Below, in pieces: positions 49,924 through 59,300 of a DNA stretch of 64,000 nt (positions are counted from its first letter, which is position 1; the number at the start of each line of letters is the position of its first letter). The translations under genes and the position numbers were made by a program. The notes beneath the pieces are model-generated. The model was not told the origin of the DNA, searched no databases, and saw only the letters and a list, made by a program, of their open reading frames with translations. Origin of the DNA: JBGPOS01 sp041488155 (GTDB lineage Bacteria > Chloroflexota > Dehalococcoidia > Tepidiformales > Tepidiformaceae); contig JBGPOS010000010.1 in assembly GCA_041488155.1 (NCBI GenBank), forward strand, positions 1 to 64,000, read 5' to 3'.

Positions 49924-51839
49924 GGGGGGCTCGCGGGTTCGCCGGGCGCCGGGGCAGGCAACGTTCCCTGGGGGTCGAGGGAGTAGCGCCGGGCGACCAG
50001 GTGAATCCGCCGGCGCAGCTCATCGAGGTCCCCCCACATGTCGGCTCGGATCTCCTCGATCAGGCGGAGTATCTCGGACTCGGCGACATCAACCGAGGCC
50101 GCGAGCAGCATCACCTTGGGGTGATCGGTCGGCTGCATGGCTTCGAAGTCGGCCACGAGCTCTTCGCGCAGCTTTTCGCCGGGGCGCGGGCCGGTGAAGA
50201 CTACTTCGATGTCGTCGCCAGGGCGCAAGCCGCGCAGCCGAATCATGCGCTCAGCGAGTTCGAGGATGTTGATTTCTTCGCCCATGTCGAGCATGTAGAT
50301 GTTGCCGTGGCCGCCGAACGTGCCTGCCTGGATAACGAGGCTGACGGCTTCGGGGATACTGATGAAGTAGCGCATCATCTCGGGGTGCATGACCGTAACC
50401 GGCCCGCCGCGCTCTATCTGGCCCATGAAGGTGGGCACGACGGATCCCCGGCTGCCCATCACGTTGCCGAAGCGAACAGCCACGTAGCGGGTGTGCTCAC
50501 TCTCCTTCGCGAGCCCGAGCATCAAGAGCTCGGTGACTCGCTTGGTCGCCCCCATGATGCTGGTTGGGCGGACGGCCTTGTCGGTCGAGATGAGGACGAA
50601 CACACCGGTCTGGTAGGTACGGGCGGCGCGGGCAACGTTCAGGGTGCCGAGGACGTTGACACGGAACGCCTCGTCGGGGTGGTCTTCGAGCATGGGTACG
50701 TGTTTGAGGGCCGCGGCGTGGTAGACGAGCTGGGGCCGGACCTTGCGGAAGACCTCGTTGACCTTCTGTTCGTCGACGACGTTCGCGACCCAGAGCCTGA
50801 TCGCTGACTGCGGCGAGATGGCAGCTACCTCCACCGAGAGGTCGTACAGGCCGCTTTCGTTGTTATCGAGCAGGTGCAACTCGCGTGGCTGGAAGGTGAG
50901 GAGCTGGCGGCAGAGTTCGGAGCCGATGGAGCCAGCCGCCCCGGTTACGAGGACGACGCGGTCGCGCACCGACTGGCTGCAGGCTGCGTAGTCGACCTGC
51001 ACGGGCTCTCGCCCGAGCAGATCCTCGAGGGTTATCTCGCGGAGGGTGTCGTGGCGGCCCAGCACCCAGTTGTCGACGCCCGGCATGATGCGGACGGGGA
51101 CGTTCAGACGCTGGGAGGAGGCGACGATGGCGCGGATCAGGGTGCCCGGCGCCCGCGGGATGGCGATCGCCACGACCTCGACGTCGTAGCGGCGCATCAA
51201 CTCGTCCATCTGGCCGATCGGGCCGAGGACTCGCAGGCCATGAATGCGGGTGTGGTGTTTCCGGGCGTCGTCGTCGACGAAGCCGATCGGCTGGTAGTTG
51301 AGTTCGGGGCTGTTCTGGAGTTCGCGAGCGAGGAGCTGGCCGGTGTGGCCGGCCCCGACGATCAATAGCCTGCGCGATGCGGCCGCTGCCCACGGCAGTC
51401 GCAGGAGTAGCCGCGTGCGCATCTTGACCATGGCCATGCCGGGGAAGATGAGGGCGCCGGCGATGAGCACGACGGAGAGGGGCAGGTCGCGGTCCTGCAC
51501 GAAGAAGTTCACGCCGAAGATGGCCATGGTCACCAGCAAGATGGGCCGGAAGAGGGCGAGTATGTCGCCGATGCTGCCATAGGCCCAGACGGTGCGGTAG
51601 ACGCCGAAAAGCAGGTTGGCCGCGACGTAGCCCACGGCGATGAAGGGGAAGATGCGAGCGACGAAGACCCCGTTGACGCGCGGGACTTCGGCATCGAATC
51701 GAAGGAGAAGGGCGGCGGCGTAGGCGACGGCGACGACGAGGATGTCGAGGACACCGGCGAAGAGGATGTGGGCGGGGTCGCCGGCTACAACGCGCCGGAG
51801 AAGAGCGGGGCTGCGGCTTGATGGTGCGCCCTGGGTCAT
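49920..51839 (-). CDS. Membrane UDP-GlcNAc 4,6-dehydratase-like protein (WbpM/PglF family)
   Basis: A 639-residue protein. Residues 15-135 hold four hydrophobic segments. An N-terminal Rossmann region (LLIVGAGHTGQLLAREL) is followed by the catalytic SDR domain with VTGAAGSIGSELC. The Ser-Thr and IMGATKR segment (SIMGATKRVTE) has methionine in place of the usual SDR tyrosine, as in WbpM. It makes a 4-keto-6-deoxy UDP-sugar. It overlaps the sugar transferase gene by one base. Confidence 0.93.
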   Translation of the reverse strand: MTQGAPSSRSPALLRRVVAGDPAHILFAGVLDILVVAVAYAAALLLRFDAEVPRVNGVFVARIFPFIAVGYVAANLLFGVYRTVWAYGSIGDILALFRPILLVTMAIFGVNFFVQDRDLPLSVVLIAGALIFPGMAMVKMRTRLLLRLPWAAAASRRLLIVGAGHTGQLLARELQNSPELNYQPIGFVDDDARKHHTRIHGLRVLGPIGQMDELMRRYDVEVVAIAIPRAPGTLIRAIVASSQRLNVPVRIMPGVDNWVLGRHDTLREITLEDLLGREPVQVDYAACSQSVRDRVVLVTGAAGSIGSELCRQLLTFQPRELHLLDNNESGLYDLSVEVAAISPQSAIRLWVANVVDEQKVNEVFRKVRPQLVYHAAALKHVPMLEDHPDEAFRVNVLGTLNVARAARTYQTGVFVLISTDKAVRPTSIMGATKRVTELLMLGLAKESEHTRYVAVRFGNVMGSRGSVVPTFMGQIERGGPVTVMHPEMMRYFISIPEAVSLVIQAGTFGGHGNIYMLDMGEEINILELAERMIRLRGLRPGDDIEVVFTGPRPGEKLREELVADFEAMQPTDHPKVMLLAASVDVAESEILRLIEEIRADMWGDLDELRRRIHLVARRYSLDPQGTLPAPAPGEPASPP

Positions 51840-52432
51840 CAGCGCGCCCCGCTTCCTGGCAGGACGACGGTGAAGGCTCGCCAGAGGATGTGGAGGTCGG
51901 TCATCACCGAGTGCGAGTCCACGTAGGCCAGATCGTAGGTAACGATTTCGTCATAGGTCAAATCCGAACGGCCGTTCACCTGCGCCAGCCCGGCGATGCC
52001 CGGGCGAACATCGTGGCGGCGATGATACGCCGCGGGGTACTGAGCGACGATCTCGGGGAGTTCCGGCCGGGGACCCACCAGGCTCATTTCGCCCTTCAGC
52101 ACGTTCAGCAGGTTGGGCAGTTCGTCGATGGAGGTCTTGCGAGCGAAGGCTCCACAGCGGGTGAGCCTCGGGTCGGTCACTCCGGCCGGGCTGAACACGT
52201 AGGTCTTCCAGTCTTCGACGACGCGCGGCGGCTCCTCACCGGGCTTGGGGTGCCGCATGGTGCGCAGCTTGTAAATCGTGAACGGCCTGCCTTTGAGCCC
52301 GACTCTCGTCTGGAGAAAGAAGGGGTTGCCGCGGAGCTCCACGGCGAGGATGGCGGCCATGACCGCTGCCACGAGAAGGACGACGGGCGCGGTGACCATG
52401 GTCAGCGTGACATCGAACACCCGCTTCGCCAC
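51839..52432 (-). CDS. Initiating sugar-phosphate transferase (PglC/WcaJ-type)
   Basis: A 197-residue monotopic phosphoglycosyl transferase. It has an N-terminal hydrophobic re-entrant helix (VTLTMVTAPVVLLVAAVMAAILAV begins here), the FFLQTRVGLKGRPFTIYKLRTM motif, DELPNLLNVLKGEMSLVGPRPE and RPGIAGLAQVNGR. It links a sugar phosphate to undecaprenyl phosphate, the first step of a surface glycan. It is the shortest functional form. Confidence 0.93.
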   Translation of the reverse strand: MAKRVFDVTLTMVTAPVVLLVAAVMAAILAVELRGNPFFLQTRVGLKGRPFTIYKLRTMRHPKPGEEPPRVVEDWKTYVFSPAGVTDPRLTRCGAFARKTSIDELPNLLNVLKGEMSLVGPRPELPEIVAQYPAAYHRRHDVRPGIAGLAQVNGRSDLTYDEIVTYDLAYVDSHSVMTDLHILWRAFTVVLPGSGAR

Positions 52433-52481
52433 TGCCCAAGGGTAGGCTGCGGTGCTGCTACGGACGACCTGGACCGGATCC

Positions 52482-54368
52482 CTAGACCAGCTCGAGCGCC
52501 TCGCCCTCGTATCTGCGGGAGCCGCGGCGCAGTTCGACCAACTGCCCGAGCTTCACTACGCAGTCCTCGACGGGGAAGCTCTGCATCCCGCAGACGTTGC
52601 AGGCGCCGTGGTGGCAATCGCCCACCGTTTTCACGGAGTGCACGTCGCGCCACTGCCCGCGCAAGTAGCTCTTGGTCACACCGCAGTCGATGTGGTCCCA
52701 GGGGAGTGGCTCACGCGAGTCCCACTCGCGGTGCGCGAACCAATGGGCGTCGACGCCCGCCGCGCAGAAGGCCTCTTCCCAGACGCCGGCCTTGAAATAC
52801 TCGCTCCAGGCGTCGAACTTCGCGCCCCGGCGCCAGGCTTCGTAGATGGCGAGGCCGACCTTCCGGTCGCCCCGGCTGAGGACGGCTTCGACGAAGCTAT
52901 CGCGCGGGTCGTTCCAACTGAACTCGACGCCGACGGAGCGGCAGCCGTCCTTCAGCAGCCTGTGTTTCTCATCGAGCTCCGGCGCGGTGTCCTGGCGCGC
53001 CCACTGGAACGGTGTGTGGGGCTTCGGCACAAGGTTGCTGGTGCTTACGCGCACGCGAGCGCGGTTGCCGATGTGTTTGCGGCCGATCGCTTTCACCTTG
53101 CGCCCCATCTCGACGATCCCGGCGACATCTTCGAGCGTTTCGGTGGGAAGGCCGACCATGTAGTACATCTTCACGCCAGTCCAACCGCGGGCGAAGGCGT
53201 TCTCGGCTGCGCCGAGCAAGTCCTCTTCGCTCACGAGCTTGTTGATCGCGTTGCGGAGCCGCTGGCTGCCAGCCTCCGGGGCCAACGTAAGCGTGTGCTT
53301 CTTGCCTTTCGCGACCGCGTTTGCGACATCCACGGAGAAGCTGTCGACGCGCGTGCTGGGGATGCCAACCTGGAGGTTTGGGAACGTCGAGGTGAGCGCT
53401 TCGACCATTGGCACGATCTGGCTGTGGTCGGTGGTGCTCAGCGAGAGCAGGGAGAGCTCGTCGTAGCCGGTGTTGGCCATCAGATCACGAGCCGCCTGCA
53501 CCACCTCTTCGGGGCTGCGCTCGCGCGTCGGGCGGTAGATCATTCCCGCCTGGCAGAAGCGACAACCCTGGGTGCACCCCCGCTGGATCTCAACGGCGGC
53601 GCGGTCGTGGACCGTCTGGAGGAAGGGCACAATCGGTTTGACGAGGGCGGGCGGCAGCACTTCGACGATACGCCGCGTGATTAGCTTCGGAGCTTCGGAC
53701 ACGGTTGGTTCCAGAGCGGCGAAGTGGCCGTCGCAATCCCAGCGAGGCTCATAGAAGCGCGGTACGTAGACGCCCGGCATGGCGAGAAGGTCGCGGAGGC
53801 GCTCCTGGCGGCATGTGCCGTCGCGTTTCCAGGCGCGAACGCGGCCGGCGAGTTCGACGACCGCCTCTTCGCCTTCCCCCAGGACGAACGCATCGATGAA
53901 CGGCGCCATCGGCTCGGGGTTGAACCCACCGCTCCCGCCAGCGATGACGATGGGGTCGGCTTCTCGCCGGTCCCGAGCCCAGACGGGGATACCGCCGAGC
54001 TCCAGCATGTTGAGGATGTTCGTATAGGTCATCTCGTACTGGAGGGTGAAGCCAACGATGTCGAACTCGCGGAGCGGACGGCGGGATTCGAGGCTCCAGA
54101 GGGACACGCCTTCGCGCCGCAGTTCGGATTCCATGTCCTCCCAGGGTGCGAAGGCCCGCTCGCAGACCACGTCGTCGATGCGGTTGAGGATGTCGTAGAG
54201 GATGCCGAGGCCCATGTTCGACATGCCGATGTCGTAACTATCGGGGTAGGCGAGGACGAAGCGCACAGGGGCGCTCCGCCAGTCCTTGGTGACGCTGTTC
54301 CACTCGCCGCCGGTGTAGCGAGCGGGCTTGGAAACACGCTTGAGGAGCTGCTCAATCGTCGCCGTCAA
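52482..54368 (-). CDS. Radical SAM protein of the TIGR03960 type
   Basis: A 628-residue protein. The N-terminal part (RFVLAYPDSYDIGMSNMGL) resembles a cobalamin-binding Rossmann domain. The radical SAM cluster motif is RGCTQGCRFC near residues 264-272, and a cysteine-rich end has CHHGACNVCG. This architecture is conserved and often next to a DUF2344 protein, here absent. The reaction is not known. It lies 49 bases upstream of the surface-glycan genes on the same strand but is probably independent of them. Confidence 0.88.
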   Translation of the reverse strand: MTATIEQLLKRVSKPARYTGGEWNSVTKDWRSAPVRFVLAYPDSYDIGMSNMGLGILYDILNRIDDVVCERAFAPWEDMESELRREGVSLWSLESRRPLREFDIVGFTLQYEMTYTNILNMLELGGIPVWARDRREADPIVIAGGSGGFNPEPMAPFIDAFVLGEGEEAVVELAGRVRAWKRDGTCRQERLRDLLAMPGVYVPRFYEPRWDCDGHFAALEPTVSEAPKLITRRIVEVLPPALVKPIVPFLQTVHDRAAVEIQRGCTQGCRFCQAGMIYRPTRERSPEEVVQAARDLMANTGYDELSLLSLSTTDHSQIVPMVEALTSTFPNLQVGIPSTRVDSFSVDVANAVAKGKKHTLTLAPEAGSQRLRNAINKLVSEEDLLGAAENAFARGWTGVKMYYMVGLPTETLEDVAGIVEMGRKVKAIGRKHIGNRARVRVSTSNLVPKPHTPFQWARQDTAPELDEKHRLLKDGCRSVGVEFSWNDPRDSFVEAVLSRGDRKVGLAIYEAWRRGAKFDAWSEYFKAGVWEEAFCAAGVDAHWFAHREWDSREPLPWDHIDCGVTKSYLRGQWRDVHSVKTVGDCHHGACNVCGMQSFPVEDCVVKLGQLVELRRGSRRYEGEALELV

Positions 54369-54478
54369 TTAGCCGTCCCTTCCACCATGGCACGCGCCCC
54401 AGCGCGCGGCCATCCTCCATGATAGAGGCGGAAGGGCCAGCGGCGAATCGCTACCAACGAAGCGGCCCCGCCCGGAGG

Positions 54479-55018
54479 TCACCCGTGTCCGATCGCCCAG
54501 CCGACGAAGGGCTCCTCGGTCTCGAGCTCGAATATGGCCATGACTCGGGCGAGCTGGAAGTACAGCGTGATGAGGTAGGTGACGCCGAAGATCTCGGCGG
54601 GGGAGCGGTGGCGGGCCATCGCTTCGAAGACGGCGTCAGCGGGGCGACTGCTGTCGGCGAGCGCGTCGACGTAGGCGAGCAGGGCGCGCTCGTCGGCTGA
54701 AAAGAGGCTGCTGGGAGCCCAGTCTCGCACGGCATCGATCTCGGGATCGGTGAGGCCGGCACTGCGGCTGATGCGGACGTGCTGGTGCCATTCGTAGCGG
54801 CTGTCCTGCCGGAACGCGGCGCGAAGGATGACGATTTCGCGAGCGCGGGGGGCGAGGCCGCTTGCGCGCCAGACCGACTGCGCCGCGACCTCGATATCGG
54901 GGTTCACGAGGAAGAGACGCTGGATGTTGAGGACTGGTCCCCGGGCAGCGATGCGGTCCCAGCGCACCTTGAGTTCGTCGGACAGGGAATCGCGATCGGG
55001 GAGGGGAACGCGGGTCAT
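54479..55018 (-). CDS. Carboxymuconolactone decarboxylase-family protein
   Basis: A 179-residue AhpD/CMD-like helical protein. It has LAPRAREIVILRAAFRQDSRYEWHQH, in which the usual CxxC is replaced by a tyrosine- and histidine-bearing segment, and a late YLITLYFQLARVMAIFELE. It is thus unlikely to be a thiol peroxidase. ATG at 55018 is preferred because AGGA lies eight bases upstream; an ATG at 55027 is also in frame. It is divergent from ispD. The substrate is unknown. Confidence 0.85.
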   Translation of the reverse strand: MTRVPLPDRDSLSDELKVRWDRIAARGPVLNIQRLFLVNPDIEVAAQSVWRASGLAPRAREIVILRAAFRQDSRYEWHQHVRISRSAGLTDPEIDAVRDWAPSSLFSADERALLAYVDALADSSRPADAVFEAMARHRSPAEIFGVTYLITLYFQLARVMAIFELETEEPFVGWAIGHG

Positions 55019-55136
55019 AGCAGGCATCCTGGCAAGAGGTGTCGCAGTTTAGCTCATCGGACGTTCATCTCGCCCGAGGAAGCCGCGGGCGTGTGTCGGC
55101 TACACCCCAACCGCCGCCGGTGCTACGTTCGCAGTC

Positions 55137-55808
55137 GTGAGGTTCGACGCCGTTATTGTGGCCGCGGGCTCGTCGATCCGCTTCGGCGGCCAGGACAAGC
55201 TGTTCGTCGAGCTCTGCGGCCGCCCGGTGCTCGGCTGGTCTCTGGCCACTTTCGAAGCCCAGGAGGAGGTCACGGGGATCGTGCTTGTGTGCTCGCCCGC
55301 GGCAGTTCTGAGGGCCGAAGAGATGGCTCGGAGATGGGCGCCGGCGAAGTTTCGTGCCGTAGTGCCGGGCGGGGCACGCCGCCGCGACAGCGTGGAGGCG
55401 GGCCTGCGGCTCGCCCGAACGCGCTACGTGGCCGTTCACGACGGCGCGCGCCCGCTGGTGACCTCCGCCATCATCAGACGGTGTGCGGCGGCCGCGGAGG
55501 GCAAGCCGGGGGCAATCGCGGCAGTCCCGGTCACCGACACCGTGAAGGAGGTCCGCGACGGCCTGGTCGCCGGCCACCCTGACCGTTCGCGGCTCCGGGC
55601 TGCGCAGACGCCCCAGATCGTCCTGCGACAGGCCTGGCTCGATGCGGCCGCGGCGAGCGACGACGACGAAACCGACGATGCGGCGATGCTGGCGCGGCTG
55701 GGACTAGAAGTCGCCATCGCCGAGGGAGACGCTGAGAACATCAAGATCACGCGGCCGCTGGACCTTGAGCTGGCCCGCGCCATCCTGCGGTCGAGGGGGC
55801 AGACGTGA
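55137..55808 (+). CDS. ispD: 2-C-methyl-D-erythritol 4-phosphate cytidylyltransferase
   Basis: A 223-residue nucleotidyltransferase of the MEP isoprenoid pathway. It has AAGSSIRFGGQDKLFVEL, VPGGARRRDSVEAGL, VHDGARPLV and the later AAQTPQ. The glycine-rich loop is slightly variant (SSIRFGGQDK) but keeps the lysine. GTG at 55137 is the start. Its stop overlaps the GTG of ispF. Confidence 0.95.
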   Translation: MRFDAVIVAAGSSIRFGGQDKLFVELCGRPVLGWSLATFEAQEEVTGIVLVCSPAAVLRAEEMARRWAPAKFRAVVPGGARRRDSVEAGLRLARTRYVAVHDGARPLVTSAIIRRCAAAAEGKPGAIAAVPVTDTVKEVRDGLVAGHPDRSRLRAAQTPQIVLRQAWLDAAAASDDDETDDAAMLARLGLEVAIAEGDAENIKITRPLDLELARAILRSRGQT

Positions 55809-56278
55809 TCCGCCTGGGGATCGGGGAAGACCTCCACCGAATCGACGTTGCCCGGACCCTCATTCTGGGCGGAATCATCATCGAAGAGGGGCCGGGATTG
55901 GCGGGCCACAGCGACGCCGACGTCCTCCTGCACGCGATCACGGATGCGATCCTGGGCGCCGTTGCGCTCGGCGACATCGGACACCACTTTCCGGCGAGCG
56001 ATCCGCGCTATGCCCACGCCGACAGCGCGGACTTCCTCCGGGTCGCCCTTCAGCTCGCGCGCGAACAGGGCTGGGAAGTGGCGAACATCGACTCGACCGT
56101 GCACGCCGAACGACCGAAGCTGGCGCCCTACATCGAGCACATCCGGGTGCGCATAGCCGAGATCGCAGGGCTTGAGACCAACCAGGTGAGCGTCAAGGCC
56201 AAGACAGCCGAAGGGGTCGATTCCGTTGGGCGGGGCGAAGCGATGCGGGCCACGGCTGTGGCCTTGCTCGAAAGGTGA
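55805..56278 (+). CDS. ispF: 2-C-methyl-D-erythritol 2,4-cyclodiphosphate synthase
   Basis: A 157-residue trimeric enzyme: RLGIGEDLHRID with the metal-binding Asp and His, LAGHSDADVLLHAITDAILGA, DIGHHFPASDPRY, then VSVKAKTAEG. It follows ispD in the MEP pathway with the standard gene order, and GTG overlaps the ispD stop. Confidence 0.96.
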   Translation: MIRLGIGEDLHRIDVARTLILGGIIIEEGPGLAGHSDADVLLHAITDAILGAVALGDIGHHFPASDPRYAHADSADFLRVALQLAREQGWEVANIDSTVHAERPKLAPYIEHIRVRIAEIAGLETNQVSVKAKTAEGVDSVGRGEAMRATAVALLER

Positions 56279-56296
56279 GCCTCGGCCCGATACGGG

Positions 56297-56319
56297 GAGA
56301 GGCCCACGCGGGGCCTCTC
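56297..56319. terminator. Hairpin between convergent ispF and rpoC
   Basis: GAGAGGCCC (56297-56305) pairs with GGGCCTCTC (56311-56319) around ACGCG. It lies between two convergent genes, so it can serve both as terminator, but neither side has a T-run. Confidence 0.5.
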
Positions 56320-56347
56320 GAAAGGCGGTTGCGGCCGCGATTGCGGC

Positions 56348-59300
56348 TTACTCGACCGCATCCTCCTCGGTTGCGCCGATGATCTCGTCTTCATCGATTT
56401 GGATGGGGTCACCGTTTTCGTCATCCATGAGCAGAGGAGGGAGCGTGCGTACGCTTCCGCTGACGAAGGCGCCTGCTTCGCGCTCGGCGAGCATCCGTTC
56501 GAGCTCCGCTTCCTCTTCGAGGAGGAGCGATTCGGGCAGATCGAGTTCGGCTATGTGCTCGCGGCGAGCGACGACGATTTCGCTCCGCGCCGGGATGAGC
56601 TTGCCGATGATGACGTTTTCCTTCAGGCCGACCAGGCGGTCGACCATGCCGTCGATCGCGGCGTTGGTGAGGACACGAGTGGTCTCCTGGAAGGATGCGG
56701 CCGCCAGCCAGGAATCGGTGTTCAAGGAAGCTTTCGTCACACCGAGGAGCACCGGCTGAGCCGTGGCTGGTTCGCCGCCTTCGGCGACCACCTTGTTCGT
56801 GATGTCCTCGAATTCGCGGCGATCCACCAGGTCTCCGGGCAGCAGGCCCGTATCACCGGGGTGGTCCACTTTGACCCGGCGCAGCATCTGCCGGGTAATC
56901 ACTTCGATGTGCTTGTCGTTGATGTTCACGCCCTGGGACTTGTAGACCTTCTGGACCTCGTCGACCATGTACTTCCGTACGGCGTCGCGGCCCTGGATGC
57001 TGAGGATGTGCTGGGGATTGCGGGCGCCTTCTGTCAGTTGCGCGCCTGCGTGGACGAACTCGCCGGTCTCGACGAACAGACGCGCGGCGGCAGGGATGGG
57101 ATACTCCCGTTCTTCGCGCTCTTCATAGACGACCTGCACCGACTTGCCTCTCCCGGAAACCCGCGCGATGCCAGAAATACGGGAGACCACCTGTTCGGCC
57201 ACAGCCTTCTTGTTTGCCTTGCTCTCCGGTCCAGTCGCGAGGACCGCTCCGGCCATGACGCGCGCTCCGTCTTCGACGAGAGCTTTGCCCCTCGAAGGCA
57301 CGGTGTATTCCTCCACAAGGGTATCGGTGCTCACGATGCGGACGATTCGGCGCTCGTTCTCCTGCACGACTTCGACGGTGCCATCTATCTCACTGATGAT
57401 CGCTTCGCCTTTGGGGGCACGCGCCTCGAACAGCTCCTCGACGCGAGGGAGGCCGCTTGTGATGTCGGCTGCGCTCGCGACGCCGCCCGTGTGGAACGTG
57501 CGCATGGTCAGCTGGGTGCCGGGCTCGCCGATGGACTGGGCGGCGATGATGCCGACTGCGGTACGAAGCTTCACGCGCGCGCCACGGCCAAGGTCGCGGC
57601 CGTAGCAGAGAGAACAGATCCCACGCTCAGCCTCGCAGGACATCGGTGTGCGCACGAGGACACGTGGCACGTGGAGCTCGTCGATGCGGTCGGCGACGAC
57701 CTCGGAAATCTCCTCGTTGCGGTCGGCCAGGACCTCGCCGCTTGCCTCATCGGCGACGGGCATGGCGGCGTAACGGCCGATGACCCGGTCTCGGAGCGAC
57801 TCCATGGTCTCGCTGTTCTCTTCACGCTCGATCCACAGACCGGCGGTGGTGCCGCAGTCTTCTTCGAGGATGATTACGTCCTGGGCGACGTCGATGAGAC
57901 GGCGGGTGAGGTAGCCGGAGTCGGCAGTTCGAAGGGCAGTGTCGGCCAGGCCTTTGCGCGCGCCGTGGGTCGAAATGAAGTATTCAAGGACAGTGAGGCC
58001 CTCTCGGAAGGAGCCTCGGATTGGTAGTTCGATGACCTTCCCGTTGGGGTCGGCCATGAGGCCGCGCATGCCCGCCATCTGGCGGATCTGGGTGATGTTG
58101 CCTTTCGTCCCGGAGCTGGCCATGTAGTTCAAGGACCCGTACTCAGGCAGGCGCTCCTTGATGGCGTTCTCGACCTTCGTGGTGGTTTCGCCCCAGATCT
58201 TCACCGTGCCTTCGTACCGCTCTTCCTCCGTGATGAGGCCCATGTCGAACTGTTCGCGCAAGGCGTCGACCTTCTTGTCGGCCTCACGCAGGAACTCTTC
58301 CTTCTGCTTGGGCACCTGGATTTCGTGGATCGCGATGGTAACGCCGCTGCGGGTGGCGTAGTGGAAGCCGGTGTTCTTGATGCGGTCGACGACTTCGGCG
58401 GTGCGTTCGCCACCGAGCTCGCGGTAGCAGAGGGCCACCACTTCGCGGAGGTGGGGGCGATCCATGCCGTCGTTCTGGAAGGGGAGTGAGTCGGGCAGAG
58501 TCTCGTTCAAGATGATCCGCCCGACGGTAGTTTCGAACATTCGCGCCTTTGGCCGGCCTTGCGCATCAAGTTCGGGGTCGGAGCGGACGCCTCCGGCCTG
58601 CACAGCGCGAGGCGACCTGACCATGATCGGGGCGCGCAGGTCGACGACGCCCAGGTCGAAGGCCAACTTGGCTTCTTCGGGAGAGCCGTAGACTCCCACG
58701 GCGACGCGCCCGTTTGCCGGGCGGTAGGCGCCCCGGGCCTTCGGGTCGATGTCGGTCATGTAGTAGCAGCCCAGCACCATGTCGAGGGAAGGCGCGACGG
58801 TGGGGTTGCCACTGGCGGGCGAGAGGAGGTTGTTGGTGGAGAGCAGGATCTGCTTCGCCTCGGCGACGGCTTCGCGACTGAGGGGTACGTGGACGGCCAT
58901 CTGGTCACCGTCGAAGTCGGCGTTGAAGGCCGTGCAAACGAGCGGATGGAGTTGGATCGCAGAACCCTCGATGAGCACGGGCTGGAACGCCTGGATGCCG
59001 AGGCGGTGGAGCGTAGGGGCGCGGTTGAGGAGCACCGGGCGGTCGCGGATCACCTCATCGAGGACGTCCCAGACTTCCGGGCGTGCGCGTTCGACGATGC
59101 GCTTGGCGCTCTTGATGTTGTGGGCGAGGCCCTTGGCGACCAGGGAGTGCATGACGAACGGTTTGAACAACTCGAGCGCCATACGCTTGGGCAAGCCGCA
59201 CTCGTTCAACTTCAATTCGGGGCCGACGACGATAACCGAACGTCCCGAGTAATCGACGCGCTTGCCGAGGAGGTTCTGGCGGAAGCGTCCTTGCTTGCCT

